A DNA stretch of 64,000 bases from JALYNX01 sp963724825 (lineage in GTDB: Bacteria; Actinomycetota; Acidimicrobiia; Spongiisociales; ZC4RG35). Location of the stretch: the NCBI GenBank assembly GCA_963724825.1, contig CAVRWT010000004.1, positions 1 through 64,000 of the forward strand, given 5' to 3'. A model generated the notes under the pieces. It had not been told where the DNA came from and ran no database searches. It saw only the letters and a program-made list of their open reading frames with translations. How positions within the stretch are numbered: position 1 is the stretch's first letter; every line of letters starts with the position of its first letter. The translations under genes were made by a program, and so were the position numbers. Below are positions 8,213-16,880 of this stretch, piece after piece.

Positions 8213-8764
8213 ATGAGAAGGAGAGAAATAGCCGCGGCTGTGCTCTTGGTTGCTGTGGTTTCCGCATGCGCGAGTGGAAATCCGGATGTCACCTCATCCG
8301 AAGGGTCGGACAACGGAGTTGGGGCCTGCCAGATCCCTCCGGAGGCCGAACGGACCCTTCCCGCGTCCAACTTCACGCTGACAGTGGATCCGAACCCCGT
8401 TCCGGCAGGAGCAGAGGCCGACCTTGTCATCGAAGTCAAACCAGAAGCTTCCGAAGAGATGGCCAACGTACCCGAATCAGATGTGGTGACCGGGGCGGGT
8501 GCGCGCTTTCAATGCTGGAATGGGTCGACTTGGATCGATACCCACCAGCTCCTCAAGGACGGCTTCGGCCCTGACGGTCAGCCAGCCGCGATCCCACTCG
8601 GACCCGATGTCACGATCCCAGCGGTCGGGCTCATGCTTTACGACCAGCCGTACACGATTGTCATGCCCGATCTGCCGCCCGGCGTTTACCGGATCAAAGA
8701 CTCGGTCGTCGTTGGAAGCTCCGAGATCCACGTCTACGGCTTGGTCGAGATCGACGAAGTCTGA
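8213..8764 (+). CDS. Secreted lipoprotein of unknown function
   Basis: 183 residues beginning MRRREIAAAVLLVAVVSACA: basic residues, a hydrophobic segment and a lipobox (VSAC), so it is exported and lipid-anchored. The body (FTLTVDPNPVPAGAEADLVI and later VYRIKDSVVVGSSEIHVYG) looks like a beta-sandwich resembling Ig-like surface domains. The frame is open further upstream, but the signal peptide fixes the start at 8213. Confidence 0.65.
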   Translation: MRRREIAAAVLLVAVVSACASGNPDVTSSEGSDNGVGACQIPPEAERTLPASNFTLTVDPNPVPAGAEADLVIEVKPEASEEMANVPESDVVTGAGARFQCWNGSTWIDTHQLLKDGFGPDGQPAAIPLGPDVTIPAVGLMLYDQPYTIVMPDLPPGVYRIKDSVVVGSSEIHVYGLVEIDEV

Positions 8765-8782
8765 GGGGCACTGAGGTACGGA

Positions 8783-9166
8783 CTACAGCATCATCGCGAT
8801 GAGGCCACAGCAGACGGCGATCGCTAAAGACACCGGACCCCAGTATCGCTCCGCTTTCGAACGAGAGGCGAAGTTGGCGAGGGCCCCGAGGCTGAAGAAG
8901 CCAGTCAATACCCACATGCCTGTCTTGCCAGTTCCGGGCAGCCAGTCCGCCTCGATGAGACCGGCCGAGGCGAGAACGAACGCCGCGATGAGTGGATAGA
9001 CCACGACGCCGACCACAGCGGAGGCGAATCTCAGCCCGACCGGGAGCACACCCTCGTGCTGGCCACCCCAGGCCGCATTTCCCAGTGGAGCGCCGAGTGC
9101 GAGGGCGATCTGGAATACGGAGACAACTCCAAGCAAGACGACCGCGACAATGGCTGTCAGATCCAC
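8783..9166 (-). CDS. Four-helix membrane protein
   Basis: 127 residues with four membrane helices. ALALGAPLGNAAWGGQHEGV after the first helix is a motif seen in a widespread actinobacterial family of small membrane proteins of unknown function. It is convergent with the lipoprotein gene before it. Confidence 0.6.
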   Translation of the reverse strand: MDLTAIVAVVLLGVVSVFQIALALGAPLGNAAWGGQHEGVLPVGLRFASAVVGVVVYPLIAAFVLASAGLIEADWLPGTGKTGMWVLTGFFSLGALANFASRSKAERYWGPVSLAIAVCCGLIAMML

Positions 9167-9176
9167 ATGCTGACTA

Positions 9177-9596
9177 TTAGTTAGTCAATTCCTCGACGTG
9201 AGAGCGCATTTGGTCCCAGGCAGCGCGCACGTTCTCCTCGACATCGAGGTCGTCCAACTTCTGCTCGAAGGTGTCGAGGGCGGTCTGAATCTCGTCCCGC
9301 GCCACGTCGCCCTGAGACCTCAAGGTTGCGATGGCGGCAGCCAACTCGACTTTGAGCGTGTCCCATGCCGAGCTCAACTCCTGGCCGGCCTCCGATGACG
9401 TTATTGCTTCGCCCAGGCTGTCGATCTCGCCCTCTAAGTTCCCCAGGGCTTCGTTCTGGTCGTCCGCTGCCACGGTGGTTGTGCCTGCCGTGTCCGACGT
9501 CACGGAACCGGGCACCGACTCGTCCGTACTCCCGTCGGCACACGCGCTCAGGGCGACGATCATCGCCAACACAAACGCTATTGCTCTACTTTTCAT
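9177..9596 (-). CDS. Secreted lipoprotein with a helical body
   Basis: 139 residues starting MKSRAIAFVLAMIVALSACA, a lipoprotein signal peptide with lipobox LSAC. A Ser/Thr-rich linker follows, then amphipathic heptad-like helices (NLEGEIDSLGEAITSSEAGQ; FEQKLDDLDVEENVRAAWDQ), probably a coiled coil. GGAG lies eight bases before the ATG at 9596, which favours it over the ATG at 9602. Confidence 0.6.
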   Translation of the reverse strand: MKSRAIAFVLAMIVALSACADGSTDESVPGSVTSDTAGTTTVAADDQNEALGNLEGEIDSLGEAITSSEAGQELSSAWDTLKVELAAAIATLRSQGDVARDEIQTALDTFEQKLDDLDVEENVRAAWDQMRSHVEELTN

Positions 9597-9763
9597 GATC
9601 ATTGCTCCGTTCGAGAACTCTTTTGTGGTTGCAGGAGGAGACGCTTCACAGTCTCGTGCCTCGTCTGTTACCGGCTCAACATACCCCTTTGACCTCAGGC
9701 CTATGTCGCCGGTGAGGATCACCCAGAAGGGAACGGCCAGATGGGCGGGCGACGGACGGTTGA

Positions 9764-10993
9764 TCAGCTGCGTTCGCCTATCAACGAGTAGGTCGACATG
9801 TCGCCCTTTCCTTTGATAGTGATCCTGCCTCTTGGTTCCAGTTCGTACCGGTCCTTCAATCGGTCGTAGACCTGCTGGCTCACCTGGATCATGTCTATGT
9901 CGCTGGTGGATTCCATCCGACTAGCGGTGTTGACCGTGTCTCCCCAAAGGTCGTAGCTGAATTTGTGTTTCCCGATTACTCCAGCCATGACGGGACCTGT
10001 GTGCAAGCCGAACCTCATCTGCGTCTCCCCCATCCCGGGGAACCTGTGTTCTTTCAGCTGTTCGCGGATGCTCAACGCTGCATCAGCCGCCGACCGAGTG
10101 TGGTTGTGATCTTCTGAAGCCAAGCCAGCGACGGCGAAATAGCTGTCGCCCACTGTCTTTATCTTCTCAAGGCCATGCTCGGATGCAATGTCATCAAAGG
10201 ACGAGAAAAGAACATCAAGCGCGGTGACCAGATCCGTAGCAGTCAGGCTGTCGGTGATAGCCGTCGATCCGACGATGTCTGCGAACAGCACCGTGACGTC
10301 TGGTTTTGCATCGGCTATCGGGTACTCACCTGCTCGGAGTCTCTCGGCTATGTCTGCGGGAAGGATGTTGAGTAGAAGCCGTTGCGATTGCGCGTTTGCT
10401 TCTATCAACTCCGCCTCTGCCGTATCCGTGAGACGTCGCTGATACCAAACGACCCATACCGCAAAAGCAACCAAGCCCCCAAAGCTCGCCACGATTAGGA
10501 GATCTACCCATGTCTCTGTCATGGCCGGGGCAACAGGCGGGTCAAAAACCACCAACAGCGCAAAGATGAGCACCGTCAGGACCACCACCGACCATCGCAA
10601 GGCAGTCTGCGTTGGATCAGTGACGAGGACCGCTCCGATGGCAATGACCACCAAGAAGACCGCCGTTCCTGTTCTGAATCCGACTGTGAAGTTCACGGCT
10701 GTCACGTTCAGCAGACCGGTACCGAGCAAAAGAGCAGCGGCACCTTCGTGATTCCCTACCCGGTTTAGAAGTAGGACTGACGCGTACCCGACGAGGTACA
10801 GAGCCAAGAGCCCGGCATATGCCCAGAAAGGGAGACTCTCGGGTTTCGCCGGAAGAAAGAGGACAGCGAATAGCGCTGTTGTTACAAAGGCAAACGCTGC
10901 GACAGCGTTGATGTTCTTAATGCGGCGCTGTACCGATCGCGATTGACCCTCAGCGATCCCGAACTCACCTAGCTGGCCAAGAGCCGTGCTCAT
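9764..10993 (-). CDS. Membrane-bound class III adenylate cyclase
   Basis: 409 residues: about six membrane helices (residues 30-185), a linker (LLLNILPADIAERLRAGEYP), and a C-terminal catalytic domain (about 220-409). The metal-binding aspartates are in VLFADIVGST and in KTVGDSYFAVAG. The Lys of EKIKTVGD and the Asp of YDLWGDTVN are the adenine-selecting pair, and NTASRME supplies the transition-state Asn and Arg. All catalytic residues are present, so it should make cAMP. A related cyclase follows at 11660-12829. Confidence 0.88.
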   Translation of the reverse strand: MSTALGQLGEFGIAEGQSRSVQRRIKNINAVAAFAFVTTALFAVLFLPAKPESLPFWAYAGLLALYLVGYASVLLLNRVGNHEGAAALLLGTGLLNVTAVNFTVGFRTGTAVFLVVIAIGAVLVTDPTQTALRWSVVVLTVLIFALLVVFDPPVAPAMTETWVDLLIVASFGGLVAFAVWVVWYQRRLTDTAEAELIEANAQSQRLLLNILPADIAERLRAGEYPIADAKPDVTVLFADIVGSTAITDSLTATDLVTALDVLFSSFDDIASEHGLEKIKTVGDSYFAVAGLASEDHNHTRSAADAALSIREQLKEHRFPGMGETQMRFGLHTGPVMAGVIGKHKFSYDLWGDTVNTASRMESTSDIDMIQVSQQVYDRLKDRYELEPRGRITIKGKGDMSTYSLIGERS

Positions 10994-11153
10994 AGGGCGA
11001 ACCTACCTCGAGGTCTCGGCCCACGACACCGCACATGCCGGCGACAGCTCTAGTGGAATCCTCCCGCCCGGCCATGCCGAACCTATTGCCCGATTCGCCA
11101 CGGCGAGGAACCGGAGCCATCTCGCGGATCTCGGGAGGTTGACTGGGTTTCGC

Positions 11154-11552
11154 TTAGACGGGTCGGCCTGGCAGGGCACGCTCCTCGCGGACCAGTTGAG
11201 TAGCCCGAACGATCATGACCACCGAGAGCGCGACGATCAACAAGGCGTTCACCGGGTGGAGAGCAGCGATGACAGGCGATTCTTCACGGGCTTGGGTGAT
11301 GGTCGGCTGAAAGAAAGTGATCAACGCCAGCACGACCCCGAGGATCACGGTCCGCGCCCCAGCCCGCGCTAGGGCCGGGAGGGCCAGGAACAACAGCCCG
11401 GCCATCGAGAGAATGTATCCGGTGCCGACGTGCAGATCTTTCCCACCCTCTTGGCCGAAAAGCATGAGCCCGGCGAAATACACCTGAACCACAATCGCCG
11501 CCAAGAACAGCCACGCATAACCGAGCAACAAGTAGCGGAAGAATTTCCTCAT
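11154..11552 (-). CDS. Four-helix membrane protein, DUF6220-like
   Basis: 132 residues with four helices: FFRYLLLGYAWLFLAAIVV, then a HVGTGYILSMAGLLFLAL segment and a helix beginning ALHPVNALLIVALSV. Conserved His residues in helices two and four hint at a haem- or metal-linked role as in DUF6220 proteins, but that family call is from memory. It lies between two cyclase genes on the same strand. Confidence 0.55.
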   Translation of the reverse strand: MRKFFRYLLLGYAWLFLAAIVVQVYFAGLMLFGQEGGKDLHVGTGYILSMAGLLFLALPALARAGARTVILGVVLALITFFQPTITQAREESPVIAALHPVNALLIVALSVVMIVRATQLVREERALPGRPV

Positions 11553-11659
11553 GGCTGGAACCTACCTGTGCCGCCGTCGGTCGAAAGGGAAAACAGGAAG
11601 CGGGGGAAAGGAGGAAACCGCCGCACCCTTGCGTAGTGCCTGTGCCCGCTCGCTTGATT

Positions 11660-12829
11660 TCAGGGTCGCCGGCCCACGAGGAAATAGGTGTTCATGTCGC
11701 CCTTGCCCTTGACCGAGATGACGCCACGAGGCTCGCAGACGAAAGCGTCGCTGATCAGTTCGAAGGTGGCGTCCGTGATTTGTATCGCCCCAGGGACACC
11801 GCCTGACTCCATACGACTGGCGGTGTTGACCACGTCGCCCCAAAGGTCGTACGCGAACTTGTCGGTGCCGACTACCCCGGCGACGACAGGTCCTGAGCTG
11901 ATACCGATGCGCAGGTCGATTTCCCTTCCGTCGAACTGATTAGCGGCGACGTGCTCGCGGAATCGCAGGGCCAGATCGGCGATTGCGTGGGCGTGGTCCT
12001 GGCGGGCAGCGGGAACCCCGGCGGCGACCATGTAGGCATCGCCTACGGTCTTGATCTTCTCTAACCCCAATTCGCGCACGAACGCATCGAAGTCCGTGAA
12101 AATAGTGTTGAGGAGTCCTACCAGTTCCGCCGGCGTCATACCCGCCGACATTGGGGTGAAGTCGGCGATGTCCGCGAACAGCACCGAGACCGACTCATAG
12201 TCGTCGGCGATCATCGCACGATCAGTCTTCAGACGGCCAGCGATCTGATCGGGGAGGATGTTCCGCAGCAGGTCATCCGATTCGGCCTGGAACCGGTTCC
12301 TCTGTCGCACGAAGTACGCCATGCCGGCGAAAATGAAGATGGTCACGCCGACGACTGTTCCGACGATACCGCTGTCGCTCCCCGTGACATCGTGGAGCGG
12401 TTCGATCCGATTGGGTAGGACGACAGCCAGCACGAGAGTTCCCACGAAGGCGAGGAACCAACCGAAGGCCGCCTTGATGCTGACTGCGATGAGTGCGCCT
12501 ACAACGGACAGCAGGCCGAACAGGATCACCATGTCAGAAGGCACCAAGCCGCCGTCGATGACGGTACCGCTGAGTACTTCCACAAGGATGAAGAACAGGG
12601 CGGCATTGACGATCCCGATGAACCACCGATGTCTGAGACGAAGCAGGGCCAACAAGACGACGCTCACGATTGCGGCGCTGAGGTCGACCCAGAGTTCAGG
12701 CGAACCTTCTGCCAGCTCACCTGAGGCGACAATCAATCGCGTCAACGCGCCAAAGAACAAGTATCCGATGACGATGCGACGTGTCGAGCGCCGGATGTCC
12801 GTCTCGCCGGGATGGGAGCCGACGGTCAT
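11660..12829 (-). CDS. Membrane-bound class III adenylate cyclase (second copy)
   Basis: 389 residues from ATG 12829, with six predicted helices then a catalytic domain close to that of the neighbouring cyclase. VLFADIADFTPMS and KTVGDAYMVAAG carry the metal ligands; YDLWGDVVNTASRMES carries the adenine-selecting Asp and the transition-state Asn/Arg. The linker LLRNILPDQIAGRL is shared with the first copy, so the pair looks like a diverged duplication around the DUF6220-like gene. The frame continues upstream without a good start, so ATG 12829 (GGGA 8 bases before) is preferred. Confidence 0.85.
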   Translation of the reverse strand: MTVGSHPGETDIRRSTRRIVIGYLFFGALTRLIVASGELAEGSPELWVDLSAAIVSVVLLALLRLRHRWFIGIVNAALFFILVEVLSGTVIDGGLVPSDMVILFGLLSVVGALIAVSIKAAFGWFLAFVGTLVLAVVLPNRIEPLHDVTGSDSGIVGTVVGVTIFIFAGMAYFVRQRNRFQAESDDLLRNILPDQIAGRLKTDRAMIADDYESVSVLFADIADFTPMSAGMTPAELVGLLNTIFTDFDAFVRELGLEKIKTVGDAYMVAAGVPAARQDHAHAIADLALRFREHVAANQFDGREIDLRIGISSGPVVAGVVGTDKFAYDLWGDVVNTASRMESGGVPGAIQITDATFELISDAFVCEPRGVISVKGKGDMNTYFLVGRRP

Positions 12830-13066
12830 GAGAGATTCCCAGAAGCGTTTCAACGAAACCCGACCACGGCGCCGCGACCCTAACGCTCCGTCCTCGAGTT
12901 CGCATTGGAAAGAAGCTGTTTGCTCCGAAGGCAATTGAACTCGGCTCGCTGTGCGGGAAGGTCGCTCCGACGAGGCCCGGTACCTGATTATCGGTTCAGT
13001 TCCATCAGGCAAGGGATTCGCAGAGGTAGGTATTCATTGCTCGCCGAACGGTGAGGCGGTGTCCGT

Positions 13067-14008
13067 CTACGACTTCGGGTGGGTTCGGAACCACTCCACC
13101 GTGGCCGGGATCGCCTCGCTCAGCGGAGTGGCGTGATCGCCGAAGGCCCGTTCGAATTTGCCGGAGTCCACGACGTACGGTTCATCGAACTCGTAGAGCA
13201 TCTCGTCGAGCTCGCGGACCGTCGCGTTGAAGAGGCCGACCATCTTCACCATGAACGGGGACATCGCCTGGATCCTCGGAGCGGCCCCCGCCGCCATAAA
13301 CACCTGCTCGATGAACTGCCTGGTAGTGATGGCCGGAGCGTTCGGCAGATGCCATGCTTCGCCGTCGGCTTCGCTGCGTTCCCCGAGAGTGACCATGCCC
13401 TTGGCGATGTCGGGGATGTAGCTGTAGGTGTGAAGCAGATCGGGGTTCCCTATCACCTGCGCCTTTTTCCCCGTGAGGGCCGGGTAGAAGACGCGCTCTC
13501 CCATGGCGCTGAGCCGGCCGTGAGCGCCGAAATAGTCGGAGGCTCGCCCGATGGCCACACGGACTCTCCCAGCTCGATGCGCCTCGAGCAGAGCTTGCGC
13601 CATCTCCGCCCTCGTCTTTCCCTTCCGGCCGGTGGCGGCGTACGGAAGGGCCTCGGTGAGCGGGGCGCCCTTCGTAGACCCGTACATGTACAGGTTTTCC
13701 ATCACCACCAACTTGGCCTCTGCCGCCTGGGCACCAGCGAGAACACCTGCCTGGAGCGGTGGAAACAGTTCGGGCCACCTCGTGTACGGAGGGTTGAGAC
13801 ACTGGTACACGACAGCCGCACCCCCGGCGGCGTCTCGCGAGAACCCAGAGTCGGCCGCGTCCCCTCCTCGCACCTCGACACCAACGGACACCCCGGCTCG
13901 GCCGCTGCGGTTGACAGCACGAACGCGATGTCCCCGAGCAGCGAGAAGCTCGACGGTGGCCAGACCGACTGGCCCGGTCCCAAAGACAACGTGGAGGTCG
14001 CTCTCCAT
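13067..14008 (-). CDS. NAD(P)-dependent epimerase/reductase (extended SDR)
   Basis: 313 residues with an N-terminal Rossmann fold (VVFGTGPVGLATVELLAARG). The active-site region MENLYMYG has a Y-x-x-x-K-like environment that is not canonical, and later ASDYFGAHG and YIPDIAKGMVTLGE are typical of NAD-dependent epimerase/dehydratases. Substrate unknown. GGGAG sits eight bases before ATG 14008. The 230 bases between this gene and the cyclase hold nothing recognisable. Confidence 0.75.
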   Translation of the reverse strand: MESDLHVVFGTGPVGLATVELLAARGHRVRAVNRSGRAGVSVGVEVRGGDAADSGFSRDAAGGAAVVYQCLNPPYTRWPELFPPLQAGVLAGAQAAEAKLVVMENLYMYGSTKGAPLTEALPYAATGRKGKTRAEMAQALLEAHRAGRVRVAIGRASDYFGAHGRLSAMGERVFYPALTGKKAQVIGNPDLLHTYSYIPDIAKGMVTLGERSEADGEAWHLPNAPAITTRQFIEQVFMAAGAAPRIQAMSPFMVKMVGLFNATVRELDEMLYEFDEPYVVDSGKFERAFGDHATPLSEAIPATVEWFRTHPKS

Positions 14009-14214
14009 GGCTGAACTCCCTTCGACGGCGGGGAAGTCGCATTCTGGCAGGGCGGCCACCCCATGGGACCAGCAAGGTTGGTAGATACTTGCGCGGCGCC
14101 GCACAAACGACGGACACCACACCCAGCTTGGAAGATACGAGATTGGCTACAGCCGAACAGGTGTTCCACTGAACCCAGACCAGTAAACCCCATAGGCCAT
14201 GAGGCTTTCTTCCG

Positions 14215-14259
14215 CTCCGCGGGTAGGACTCGAACCTACAACCAATGGATTAACAGTCC
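14215..14259 (-). repeat. tRNA-Asn 3'-half duplicate 1 (attachment-site core)
   Basis: 45 bases identical to positions 18619-18663 of the intact tRNA-Asn gene, from the anticodon to the acceptor end. No 5' half is present, so it is not a tRNA gene. Its outer flank GCTTTCTTCCG resembles the flank of copy 3, which suggests ancestral chromosomal sequence next to the tRNA. Confidence 0.85.
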
Positions 14260-14400
14260 CACCCACCCCGTCCGTCCAGTCCGAGTAGGTGCTGTTTGGT
14301 GCGGTCCCGTCTACGAATTTCGAACGGTCGTGTTGTCTGGTGTCGTCCTGTCCGGGTACGTACGGCTACACAAATGGCTACACACGAAATGCGTCAGCGC
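14260..14400. repeat. Shared arm B, copy 1
   Basis: Begins CCACCC...CCGTCCGTCCAGTCCG and ends with a GTACGGCTACACAAATGGCT segment. It is clearly homologous to 15697-15830 and 17752-17890. The 9-mer GGCTACACA occurs at 14364-14372 and 14376-14384. No protein is conserved across the copies. Confidence 0.7.
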
Positions 14401-14479
14401 GGTCACCACCCCGAGCGATATTGCCGGTTATGTGCTGTCACGCTATTTGCGGCTGAGCGGGGTTGGCATACTTGGGTAT

Positions 14480-15439
14480 GTGAACCCATCACCCGAGATC
14501 GAGGCGGTGATCAAGCGATTCAGAGCCGCTAGACGTGTCGGAGACCTGGGTCAGATCAGGAACCTTCTCTCCGACTCACCTGACCTCCGAATAATCGGGA
14601 CCGACGAAGACGAGTGGACCAAGGGCGATACTGCAATAGCGATCATGAGCGCCCATTGGGAGACCCTCGAAGCCGAGGCCGACGAGACCCTTCGATTGGA
14701 GGCGTTCGAGAGCGGCAATGCCGGCTGGGCGGCCATAGAAGGAAGGCAAGTTTCCGAAGCCAGGGACGTCGACTACAGGTATCGGATCACTTTCGTTCTC
14801 GAGCTGGAGGCAGGGACGTGGAAGATCGTGCAAATCCACTACTCGGTACCGGTATCGAACATTGAGATCAACAACAATGTCGAACTGAGTCGGACCCTCG
14901 CCGAGTTGCTTCAGTCGCTCCAGGGTGACTCGAGGGGTGAACGCGCCTGGGCCGTTCCCAACACGTCGACAATCGTGTTCACCGACGTCGTCGGTTCCAC
15001 CGCCCTCTCTCACACGATGGGAAGCCAGGCATGGAGCAAGTTGATCGGTACCCACCTCGACACGCTCCGGAGCATTGTGGAAGAGAACGGCGGTTCGGTA
15101 GTCAAGACCCTCGGGGACGGTGGGATGTATGCGTTCCAGTCTGCGTCATCGGCGCTCACTGCAGCAGGCGATATCCAGAGGGCAATGGTTGGATCGGACC
15201 TCGAGGTCAGAATCGGAGTCCACACCGGTGACGTGGTTCGGGAACGGGACGACTACATCGGGCTGACCGTGGCAAAGGCCGCTCGAGTCGCGTCTGCCGC
15301 CGACGGAGGCCAGATTCTGGTGTCGGCATCCACCATCGGGATGGTGAACCCGGCCGAGTTCCACTTCAACCCTCCCGTAATGGTTGAACTCAAAGGACTC
15401 GAAGGAACACACCAACTCCACCCGCTCAACTGGTCATAA
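14480..15439 (+). CDS. Soluble nucleotidyl cyclase with SnoaL-like N-terminal domain
   Basis: 319 residues from GTG 14480. Residues 1-135 form a SnoaL/DUF4440-type sensor domain (IEAVIKRFRAARRVGDLGQI; YRYRITFVLELEAGTWKIV). Residues 150-319 are a class III cyclase domain: metal ligands in TIVFTDVVGSTALS and VKTLGDGGMYAF, and a conserved VRIGVHTGDVV. The usual Asn in the last motif is replaced (GLTVAKAARV), so activity or specificity may be altered. There are no membrane helices, unlike the two cyclases upstream. It is the only cargo of cassette 1. The frame is open back to 14063 only because it runs through the repeat. Confidence 0.8.
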   Translation: MNPSPEIEAVIKRFRAARRVGDLGQIRNLLSDSPDLRIIGTDEDEWTKGDTAIAIMSAHWETLEAEADETLRLEAFESGNAGWAAIEGRQVSEARDVDYRYRITFVLELEAGTWKIVQIHYSVPVSNIEINNNVELSRTLAELLQSLQGDSRGERAWAVPNTSTIVFTDVVGSTALSHTMGSQAWSKLIGTHLDTLRSIVEENGGSVVKTLGDGGMYAFQSASSALTAAGDIQRAMVGSDLEVRIGVHTGDVVRERDDYIGLTVAKAARVASAADGGQILVSASTIGMVNPAEFHFNPPVMVELKGLEGTHQLHPLNWS

Positions 15440-15446
15440 CCCGCAC

Positions 15447-15651
15447 ATAACGGCACATATTGAGCGGCTGGGGCCTCGGCAGATCTAGTTGGGAGTCGGC
15501 CATGCCCCACCTCCTTGGACTCCCTCTTCGGGTGAGGACGAAGGGGTTTCGGCGGGTTCTTGGTGTCACTGCCCCGTGGCCCAGGGCTACACATGCACGC
15601 GGACTCACCCATGTCGCCGCGCTGATTTCTCAATCGTGACCAGCAGAAATG
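15447..15651. repeat. Shared arm A, copy 1
   Basis: About 200 bases from GGCACATATTGAGCGGCTGG to the tRNA fragment, closely similar to 18413-18618. It contains GGCTACACA at 15585-15593, about 60 bases before the core. No convincing gene is seen. Confidence 0.7.
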
Positions 15652-15696
15652 AGCCGCGGGTAGGCCTCGAACCTACAACCAATGGATTAACAGTCC
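15652..15696 (-). repeat. tRNA-Asn 3'-half duplicate 2 (attachment-site core)
   Basis: Partial tRNA-Asn like copy 1 but with changes in the acceptor end (GAGCCGCGG instead of CTCCGCGG) and in the T-loop (GGCCTCGAA instead of GGACTCGAA). It sits between arm A copy 1 and arm B copy 2, so it is a complete attP-like or element-element junction. Confidence 0.8.
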
Positions 15697-15830
15697 CACC
15701 CATACCGTCCGTCCAGTCCCGGTGGGTGGTGTGTAGCACGGCCCGGTCTACGAAATCTGCTTAGTCGTGCTGTCTGGTATCACCCTGTCCGGCTACGTAC
15801 GGCTACACAAATGGCTACACATCGCCACAG
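15697..15830. repeat. Shared arm B, copy 2
   Basis: Homologous to 14260-14400. GGCTACACA occurs at 15801-15809 and 15813-15821 with the same 12-base period as in the other copies. The following 100 bases up to the sigma gene show nothing. Confidence 0.7.
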
Positions 15831-15932
15831 GGATAGGCAGCCATATCGGTGCGATAGTGACCGAGTCGACCGCCGGTTCATGGGTGAATGACGATGGTGT
15901 CGATGACCGCCCGGCGTTCAGCTACGTGCCAG

Positions 15933-16805
15933 CTACCCCAGAACAGCCGCGGCGATCCTTCCCACTCGTTCCGGATCCGCGATGGCATCGATCTCAACGA
16001 TCTTGCCTTCGCTAACGGTGAATCCCATCACGGCGAACGGCCGTCCACCGACGGTGATGACCACCCCCGCTGCCCCATTTACCAAAGCAGGTCGCACCAG
16101 GGCACCCGGCACGGGACGTGCCTGGCCGGCGACGGCCTCAGCTCCTCGAATCACTGTGGAGGGGCGCCTGCCGCCGAAGTCCGACCGGAGCACGACGTCG
16201 GGGTCCAGCAATGCGACCAGGGCATCGAAGTCTCCCTGACGCGCGGCTTGGAAGAAGGCGTCGACTACCACTCGTTGACGGGAGACATCGGGGTCCGGAG
16301 CCGGGACCTCGGCTCCTTCCACACGTCGTCGGGCTCTGCTGGCGAGCTGTCTCGCTGCCTCTGGTGATCGACGCACCATCGGAGCGATCTCCTCGAAGGG
16401 CAGCTTGAACATGTCGTGCAGCACGAACGCCATCCGCTCGGCCGGTGACAGGGTGTCGAGAACGACGAGGAGGGCGAGGCCCACCGAATCGGCGAGCAAC
16501 GCCTCCTCCTCCGGCTGGAGCCCCGTTTCAGGGCCAATGATTGGGTCAGGTAGGTGTGCTTCCAAGGACTCCTCATGTCGAACTTTGCGCCCACGGAGCA
16601 TGTTCAGGCAGATACGCGCCGTGATCGTCGTCAGCCACCCGCCGAGATTTTCGACCTCGTCTGTTCCCGCCCGGCTGACTCGCAGCCAGGTGTCCTGCAC
16701 TGCGTCATCGGCCTCGTCCAGCGAGCCGAGCATTCGGTAGGCCACGGCCTTCAGATGGGGCCGGTGCTCCTCAAACCGGGCTGCTAGCCACTCTTTCTCG
16801 TCCAT
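15933..16805 (-). CDS. ECF41-type RNA polymerase sigma factor with SnoaL-like C-terminal domain
   Basis: 290 residues. Sigma region 2 (YRMLGSLDEADDAVQDTWLR) and region 4 (ERMAFVLHDMFKLPFEEIA with the following helix) occupy residues 1-165. A SnoaL-like domain fills 175-290 (VVDAFFQAARQGDFDALVAL; AEAVAGQARP). This fused build, with no separate anti-sigma factor, defines the ECF41 (SigJ-like) group, whose C-terminal extension tunes activity. ECF41 genes typically stand beside a carboxymuconolactone decarboxylase, oxidoreductase or epimerase gene; here the divergent SDR gene is that partner. Confidence 0.88.
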   Translation of the reverse strand: MDEKEWLAARFEEHRPHLKAVAYRMLGSLDEADDAVQDTWLRVSRAGTDEVENLGGWLTTITARICLNMLRGRKVRHEESLEAHLPDPIIGPETGLQPEEEALLADSVGLALLVVLDTLSPAERMAFVLHDMFKLPFEEIAPMVRRSPEAARQLASRARRRVEGAEVPAPDPDVSRQRVVVDAFFQAARQGDFDALVALLDPDVVLRSDFGGRRPSTVIRGAEAVAGQARPVPGALVRPALVNGAAGVVITVGGRPFAVMGFTVSEGKIVEIDAIADPERVGRIAAAVLG

Positions 16806-16831
16806 CGGTCACATCCTCACGTTGCCAGGTG

Positions 16832-16838
16832 TCATAGA
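16832..16838 (+). promoter_or_regulatory. Possible ECF41 -35 element upstream of the SDR gene
   Basis: TGTCATA in the divergent intergenic region is close to the TGTCACA -35 motif reported for ECF41 promoters. A matching CGTC -10 at the expected distance is not clear, so this is tentative. Confidence 0.25.
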
Positions 16839-16880
16839 GGTGACCCCAAACACACGAGAGACGTGACGAGGAGGAACTTC

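Noticed and set aside
13079..14014. 311-residue open frame on the plus strand
   Set aside because: Antisense to the epimerase gene with its Rossmann motif; composition typical of a high-GC shadow frame.
14063..14479. N-terminal extension of the cassette 1 cyclase
   Set aside because: It translates the tRNA fragment and arm B, which are non-coding repeats; GTG 14480 fits the SnoaL-like domain start.
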